Source: Prostheceraeus crozeri (taxonomy: Eukaryota; Platyhelminthes; Polycladida; Euryleptidae). Taken from it: a stretch of DNA of 64,000 nt. Positions 56,192 through 64,000 of this stretch are shown piece after piece. The notes under the pieces are model-generated. The model worked only from the letters and a program-made list of their open reading frames with translations, ran no database searches and had not been told where the DNA came from. Within the stretch, counting starts at the first letter, position 1, and every line of letters begins with the position of its first letter. The translations under genes and the position numbers were made by a program. The stretch spans positions 40,468 to 104,467 of the forward strand of contig CAJQUW010005215.1 of NCBI GenBank assembly GCA_907163375.1, read 5' to 3'.

Positions 56192-59100
56192 ATAGCACGC
56201 GGCCTCACGCGTAGACAGCTGCATCGTTAAAAAACAGTCAATATGCGTTACTCGCGCAAAACAAGAATTGCGCTGTCATTTTCCCGATCTACATCTACCA
56301 ATGCTGAATTATGCAGTCATCCTCTTGCAAGCGACCTTCTTTACTCAAGAGAAATCGATGAGACAGCTGACGGTATGAAGTTTTGCCTGAACCAGCGCTT
56401 CCTGTCATCTTTTTGGATGGTGAGTGACAGCTTGATTTCACTTCGGTTGATTAAGGTTTACGAAACATATACCGAACATATCGTGTTTTCTTTTACCTGG
56501 GTCGGCGCTCAGCAGTAATTTAATCTGCTACGGGGTGGGGGATGAGCTTGGCGTCAGCAGTCAGTTTTCTTGGTGTTGACAGGACATGGAGACGGATGAA
56601 CACAAGTGAGTGCTGATGCCAAGTATATGAAACAGCCATTGGTGTAAGAAATTCATTTTCTTGAAAAAATCATCAGTCGTTCCAACTAACTACAGACCCG
56701 ACCAGAAGTACTTTGCATTACATCAACGAAACATAAGTCAGTAGATTGCTGGTGCTTATGTATTCTTTTAATTAGAATTTGTAGAATATCATTTTAAGAT
56801 ACTTTAAATTGATAATTTGACAGAGTGACTCCTAGGAGGCTTTTTTTTCCTTTTTGTTAAACGATGCGCAAATGCATCAGACCATATTTATACCTTAACT
56901 AACTTTGTGTTCTGCAAGATGATGATTAGACATAATTATAACCAACAGCTGTTCTAGATTGTTTCAGTTTTAGACAAATAGCATAGATTTGAAGATTCCG
57001 TTTCCAAGTAGTGTTGAAGAAAATCAAAAAACTAGCGTTAGAAAATTGAGCAGAATGAATGTCATTTTGTAATGTGTAATGTGGCTGATGACATTTCTTT
57101 AACTTCCATGCTTCCAACTAACAAATCAGACAAAGTTTTGACCTCTGACATCTCCTTTATCTGAATATTCCCAAAATATGCAGATATTTTCAAGTATTTA
57201 TAAGATGGAAATTAAAGTCATGTCAGGTATATCATACATCACGAGTAAGGGAGGCTGCGGTTTTTACGTCAATATGACAACTATTTCATACAGTGACTGA
57301 ATGTACACAAGGCTTCCATCTGATGAGCATTGTATTTTTTTTCACCACACCTAATACTTTGTTATTAAAAGTGGCTCCTTTTTAAGGAAGATCATTATCA
57401 CATTAAAGTTTTATTGTTGAAACAAAATTTTTTTATTAAGCAGACCAACGTTGTAGATGTCAATTTAGATGTGAAAGTGTCAACTGATCAGTCATTTTGT
57501 TTTTAATGGTGAATGAAACTGACATTGCTGAATTAGAATTACACGCGTGTCGAGTGACCAGACGACAAAATATTTCTAAAATGGAATTTTTCAGACAACA
57601 TACGGCTGCGAAAAAAAGATGAAATTAAGTAGTTTTGAAGAAATTCTTTAAAGAACTCTTTTGTGAAGCTTCTGATTATACAAGCACCTATAATTATTTC
57701 AGATATCAAAACTGCCTCCTAGGAGGCATTTTTATAATTTTCCAATTTTAACTTTTCAGTGTAAAGATGCATCAATATTCTAAATCTAAATCAATGATAA
57801 ACGACGACAAATGCCAATATTGGATAAATCTCTAAAAACATTTTATTAAAAATCACTAAAACCTATCTTCAAAAACCAATTGATTATCAAGATCATGCTT
57901 CATGTATGTCCATTACGCGATAGAGTTCCAGCCATGCAAACACGACTAATAAGTTTCTCAGTGTCTTTGACTTTCGACCCCACTTTTCTCTTATAATCTT
58001 TTACCTTAGACATTCCTGTTTCTTGGTGTATTTGCCAGCAGTCACAAGTTGTTGAGGTATGAGATAGTCAATGCTGCATAGTGTAGGGGAACTATGAAAA
58101 TGCATAACGGATGAAGCATGACGGAATCTACATTGGCCGTAGCAAAACTGCTATCAAATAGCACATTGCTAGTACCGATAGATCCAATATTTCAATCTAC
58201 AACTTAAAAAGTTTCAAGTGATTATATAATGATAGGCTTCACATATCCGTATCATTATTAGTAGATGCAAAATGATCATCATATATATAGGCCTCTTGCC
58301 TTACTAGGCCTACGTTGGCTACAACTTCACAAAAATTCCAATGAAAGTGAGTGTGATCAAAAAGAATCACCGGAAAATATTTTCATAGCCTCATTGATCA
58401 GGCTTATACTGTGCTTTATTTATCTCAGGAACAGTCCTGCCGAGCTGATAGAAATAGCATATTTTCTGAAAACCTGATTTATTTTGATTTCCTTAAATGC
58501 ATTTGGAAATCCTTCTTCGCATCCTTCTTCGATTCCATCTAGATCCTTCTTCGAGAAATATGTTATTGCATGATGGGAGTTGCTCATACAAAAAGTTCAA
58601 AGTCGATGATGGTGTTGAATTCATGCATGAATTACCAGCAGGTGTCTTCAAATCCAATTGACTCGGCCCGCAGTTTCTTCTGAATCGATTCCACGTGAAT
58701 ATTTCAAGTGTCCAGCAGTCACATTTGGTCTTTGAATTATATCATGGCTGTGAGTTTTTGGAGTTTCTCATATTGAGCTGGTTGAAGAGGTTAATAAGAA
58801 TTGGTTGTCCTTCAATCTCACAGCCTTCGAAGGCTCTCTCTCTCGAAGAGATCTCTCTCCTTTCAGGTTCCTCTCACAAAGTATTTCTTCTATGTATAAT
58901 GTTTGGGACGTATTTATCAGCATAATACCATACAACTCACTCATTTGCATAAACTGAACAGCTTGTTTCACTCAAAGTGTACATATGAAACTTGTAAGTT
59001 TGATTTCACTGATCCAAATAATCAATCTCCTACAATAACTCGGTGCAGTTCGGTGGCAGGCCTACTTTTTCAGTCTCAGGCAAGTCGGTGTTGATTAATA

Positions 59101-60825
59101 CCTCGAATTCCTTTACTTATTCTTCATTCTTCATAATTTCTTGTCCTTCGTATAATGCGACTTAAAGTACCGCATAATCTGGTTAGACGAAAGAATAATC
59201 ATCACAGAGCTTTGAATACATTGCCGATTGGTCATCTTTCTCGTCATTTTCATTTTGCCAGTCAAGTTCCTGTGGTATGCTTTCACCGAGTTCTCATATA
59301 TGCACAAGAAGTATCCCAGCAGTAAAACTGTTTCCTGTAAATGTTTGATCATCGACAACATCGATGAAATCCACTATTTGTTGGTTCTGATCATCAGAAC
59401 TGGAATCCATTGAGTCTTCATAATCAGCAAAAATGTGTTTCGATTCATGGCTTTTTCATAGTTTGGAGTTATGCAGACATAGTTTGGCCATCAATTCCAT
59501 AGAGCAACGGTATGGAAGCATTTGGTTTTGTCTTGGTAGCACTTGATGCTCATCCAGCAAATTACTAGTCCAGATTTGCTTTTTTTATAGACATATGAAT
59601 ATTAAGAAAAGTGCCTCGGAGGTATAATTCAATTTTGATTTTCAGTGTTATGAATAGAATTCATATGAACGTGACATGTGAACTGTTTTTTATCGAATGA
59701 ATCTGTATATAATTCCCAAAGTTACGAGTAAGTGACTCTTTACCTTTCCTATAGTTGAAAGAATATTACAGCTATATTACTATTAGCCTATAGCGATTAT
59801 TACTTTCTAAATTTAATGGAAGAGTTACATAATTTCAGCCATTTATGAAAATGAAAACTACCTCCTATGAAAATGTATAATTTGTCATATTTTCATAATC
59901 TGATCGCGTAAATACAATTCTGAGTAAGCGCACATGTTGCATGTACATGTATTTGGTCTATGCATGTGTCTCTGATCAAGTGGAAACATTGATGTTTGGA
60001 TTTTATTGACAGAGACCTTTCAGAAAATGTATCATTAGTCATGTGCTCTTTTTACTTTACACGAAATTACAGTGAAATGCCGTATTTTTGATTAGGCCTA
60101 ATTGTGATCCGATGAATTGCATGAAATTAATGATTGAAAACATAAGTTCAGTTTTACTACCCTTAGAATAGTCATGTTTGCCATGTATGCTTTTTGAAAT
60201 TGGTTAGGTAATTTCTTGAATTAAACAATGATCGTTACATTTTTGACAGCAAATGAGAGATCTGGATACAGCGCGATCGTTGGGCTCTCCTGTTTCTATG
60301 ATGTTCAGTATAATGGTCATGGAGACAGTCGTTAATCTGACCCTCGGTCAGTTTGTCTCTGTTCATGTACAATCTCATTCTTGAGGTGGCCGAGTTCGAT
60401 AGCAGAAGTTGTCAACACGCGTGCATTCTGTCACTGCGATAAACACCAACCTAGTCACACCCGAAGTCCCTCTCCTCTTCATTCGATAGGTTGAGGAGGT
60501 ATTGATTGGCGAGGTATGATAAAGACCACTCATTACGCGCAGAGAATCACGCACGAGTAATCTTCAATTCAGTTTGAGTAATCGTCGTGCGCAAAAGAAG
60601 CATGCGTGCGTAAGACCGAGTCCCCGGGATATCACCGTGGCTCAGAGCGCGGTCTGGATAGGTTTGGCTTATTAGCATAAATACATGTATTCATGCATTG
60701 ATTCTGAAAATGCAACATCTCAATTTCAATTCTATAAGTGCTTTATAAGCTCCATGAAACTATTGTTTACTCTAAGCGCCTAACCATCGCGCACTCGGCC
60801 CCCTTGCTGATCTGCCAAACTGTTA
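56192..60825. other. Non-coding stretch
   Basis: No gene recognised. Two CTCCTAGGAG-centred palindromes (56829-56838, 57713-57728). Confidence 0.5.
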
Positions 60826-61030
60826 CAGTAGACCCTGTCATTAACGACCCTGCTTTTAACGACAACTTGTCGATTACAACCAAAAACTTTGGCACCGATG
60901 TAAAATTACTATATCTCCTATATAATTTAGCCTGTGCACTTCCTGTCTAACGCGACTTACGATCTCAGTAATTTAGCAAATTGTTTTCTGATCCCTGTTT
61001 ATTACGACCGCAGATTGCGGGGAACGATAC
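60826..61030 (+). repeat. Pogo/Tigger-like DNA transposon terminus
   Basis: TA followed by CAGTAGACCCTGTCATTAACG and repeated AACGAC/TTACGAC words. Pogo and Tigger elements start this way at a TA site. The partner end was not found, so this is a fragment. Confidence 0.4.
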
Positions 61031-64000
61031 GTGTAGATGTTTCGCTAACTTTATCTATTAATAACAGACAAACATCAATGGTCTTATTACAGAACAGCTG
61101 TCAGCTATACGTCTCAAACTCTCACTTTTAGCTCTGACAGATACATGAGTCTAAATGCTCTCAACTTACTGGCTTTATCTTCCCTCTAGCTTGTTAGACA
61201 CGATAAGGTTATATTAAATATTGTAGAATTGAAAGTTTAAATTTGCATTTTCTCAAAACAACAACGCCATGGTCGAATTGTTAGTGAATTTCGCTAATGA
61301 AATCTACAATGCCAAACAAAGTAAGTCAAGCGAAACAAACTAAAGTAATTGTAAGTGACTTTTTCAAAAAGAACTAGAACTAAAGATTCATATGATTTAT
61401 GAATGGATTCAGAAAAAAAATGAGTTGATTTATGGAATAACATAACTTTTTTCACTTTACAATCATGTACAAATTACCATAATTTTGAATTGGTGCTATT
61501 GGATGCTTCTATGTGTATATGCACATGTATATTGTACATATTATGTAGGCCTAAGTATAGTGGTACTATTACATGACACATATATTATCGGAGTTAAGTT
61601 GTATGCTGAAAACACAATCGAGTGTACATACATACGTACATTGTACATACTGTAGCAGGACTGAATCTGAATTTATTCAGTAATTCTGCATAATTGTACC
61701 GATAGTATAATCATATAACTTTTCATAATGTCTACATATAGTGCCTAATACAGGGAATCATCAAATTTTCTCATTGATTAATGTGTGCTTTATACTTATG
61801 TTAGTGTATCACATTATTGTTATATTTCTATACAATTTTCTAAATTTTCATTAAATTTTGCATAGACTCTGAAACTATAAAGGCTGGTATCATTCGCGCA
61901 ATCATGCTGTGTTGGACTTGTGACGCGTAGGCTTATGATTGGATATTACTATAATGTCATATATCATACACATAAAAAGGTAGCCAAAAGTTTACCTGCA
62001 AATAAAGACCGCTAAGATGGTTCATAAAATAATGACTATTGATCATCATGAAATTACATTAGATGAGGTCAAAGGTCAAATAATTAAAACTTGAAGTTCA
62101 ATTCAAATAGCACTGAAATCGCACTTTTTAGCTTTTGGTTTCTCCAGGTGAAGAAACAACCTGATTCGGTGAACATTTATCGAATAATGAAGTCGCATTC
62201 GTCTGAATTTCAAAAATGAGGATGAAGTTCTTTTAGACATAATGCTAGATTCAAAATGATAGAAAATTCACTTTGGCGCTGTTTTCATGATACAATTCAG
62301 ATACCCAAAACAAAAATAATCAAGAGGCAGTTGCTGTCCATTCTTGTTCCAATTACTAAGTGAAAACTCGGATTTCTGTGAAAGAGATGGAATAGACGAA
62401 TGAACAGGGAAATTTGATACCATTAGATGCTAGTGCACAGCGGAGAGTGTTCCCTTTAAAGGCAAAACCAATCCAATGAACGTGTAAAGTGATATTTTCA
62501 AGTTCTTAATGACGTCCAAATGTGAGTAAAAAGAGAAAGACGCTGAAAGAATTCAATTTATTAGGTAAAGATGCAAAAATGACTACTCACGGTTGATAGT
62601 AAAACGAGTAGTATCTAACAATTGAATATCTTGCACTGTTCGATGTGTTTGGTGCAATGACTGACATGACTGCATTAAATATTGCACTCATATTGAAATC
62701 ACTTAATAATTGCCTATGAAATATTGATACGAGAATAACTCACTTCTCCGTTTCTTTTTATGAAGTAAATCACGACTTGTATGACGCAAAGAAAGCGATT
62801 TGGTATCCAGGACACACTCTCTATATACTTTGTTTCATGTTCACACGTTGTCTGTATGCGTGTCTAACAAGTCTAAAAATGAAGCATATTGGAAATCTGT
62901 TTACAAATCCGTTCAAAGAAAATTACATGCGTGATCAAGGAAGTTTGAAAAACGAGAAATTTGGACAAGATGTAGAGTTTTGTCAATTTATGAGACGCCT
63001 TTCACAGCCATTTCTCCGTGCTCAATAAGTTTACAACTGCTGATATCCGATTCAGTAAATTATATTCAACAATTGTGGTTTTGAACAGCGCACGTCGCGT
63101 ACATGCACAAGGAGCAATTTACTCACAACATGTCGTCAAATGAGAACCAAATCTTGAAGTTTCTTAAAATCTTTGCTCACAGATAATAACTCCGAGAGTC
63201 AGACTTGAAAAAGAAATGAAAAACTTTGGTTTAGTTATACGTATTGGTGAAATGTAATGAATTGAAAATTATGAACGAACGAATCCGCATTTCTACGTTC
63301 ATTGACCCTCCATGATTTACTTGCTCAGCTGCCTCTTCATCCAATATCAGGAATCATCAGCAGGCCTCCCACTGATTCGAATCCTACTTGTCTGGCAAGA
63401 ATCCTATGTTTCCTATCATAACCTGTGAAAACCGCCATTTCCTGGTAATTTCCTGGCAGGTTTCGTAGGAACTGCAATAGTTCCTCTATTCTTAATAGGA
63501 TCTTAATAGGAAACACCAGAGAAATATGCTTGACAAGAGCTGTTAGGATCTTAATAGGAAACAAAGTATTAGGCATTATTAGGCAGTATTAGGAATTATT
63601 GAGATTAAACATTGAGATTACCACCAAATTGAATCAATCTTTTAATAAGATATCAGATGATATGAAGTTTTCAAGTTTTGTTCACATTTTGAACACTTAA
63701 ATTCAAGTTAAAAGCACCTGTCAATAGCAACTTCAAGTGTATTTCACGGTGTGATGTTCTACCTTATCTACTTATATTAGAACATTCGAGTCAGGTCTTA
63801 AAAGAAAGGAAATCTGATGAGCTCCAAGAATATGTAACTTTTATCAAATTTGGTCCATCGGTTATCTTACAAACTTTAGAGTATTGACCACTCCCATACT
63901 TTTTTACTGAGATCATCGAGATTCAGAAAAAGTGCATCAGACACATACACACACGTGTGTGCACTGCTTACTGTCTCGTCTTCCCCGTCGGCTTCGCGAC
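61031..64000. other. Non-coding stretch
   Basis: No gene recognised. A terminus-like copy of the MITE at 8247 occurs at ~63349-63370, amid repeats of TCCTATTAAGATCC type (63475-63570). An ACACACGTGTGT palindrome lies at ~63950. Confidence 0.5.

Noticed and set aside
62777-63028. 83-residue plus-strand frame
   Set aside because: No recognisable domain and no supporting context.

Overview
The window is nuclear DNA of an animal, most likely an AT-rich marine invertebrate. Single-exon-like LRR-Ig receptor genes, Tc1, LINE and Ty3/gypsy elements, microsatellites and Polintons all fit this. Recurrent AGGCCT and ACATGTA words remind me of echinoderm, hemichordate, amphioxus or bivalve DNA, but I cannot name a phylum safely. 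There is no bacterial operon structure, and no rRNA, tRNA or CRISPR array was seen.

Layout. 1-8.9 kb: non-coding DNA with a foldback MITE, a decayed LINE (2375-4190, plus strand), a Ty3/gypsy fossil (4252-7075, minus strand) and a MITE. 8.9-10.2 kb: an intact LRR-Ig transmembrane receptor gene on the minus strand. 10.4-28.5 kb: a second decayed LINE (minus strand) split by Polinton 1 (11526-28289), which has a 6-bp target duplication (aatacc). 28.9-30.5 kb: a complete Tc1-like transposon with an open transposase. 30.5-38.8 kb: non-coding, with a piggyBac-type TTAA terminal pair (32329-36556) that encloses a MITE. 38.9-56.2 kb: a second LRR-Ig gene whose exon is split by Polinton 2 (39689-56074; target duplication aacacc). 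56.2-64 kb: non-coding, with a pogo-like terminus.

The two Polintons are close relatives in opposite orientation in the window. Both carry a membrane protein, a conserved protein of unknown function, penton, packaging ATPase, DNA polymerase B, an unidentified gene that may have a sliding-clamp-like fold, a fibre-like protein, a pVI-like protein, the double-jelly-roll major capsid protein, a pX-like protein, a phospholipase-A2/integrase fusion and an adenain-type protease. Their structural proteins are very alike, but the polymerases belong to different types and point in opposite directions. The exchanged block has sharp edges, and Polinton 1 seems to keep the last few codons of the other polymerase. 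Polinton 2 also carries short GC-rich hairpins between and inside genes, which look like mobile double-hairpin modules. Both elements are treated here as fossils: Polinton 1 is heavily broken, Polinton 2 much less so.

The strongest points for follow-up are the polymerase cassette exchange, the in-gene hairpin modules, the PLA2-integrase fusion, the possible clamp gene and the two clean insertions (into a LINE and into a receptor exon).
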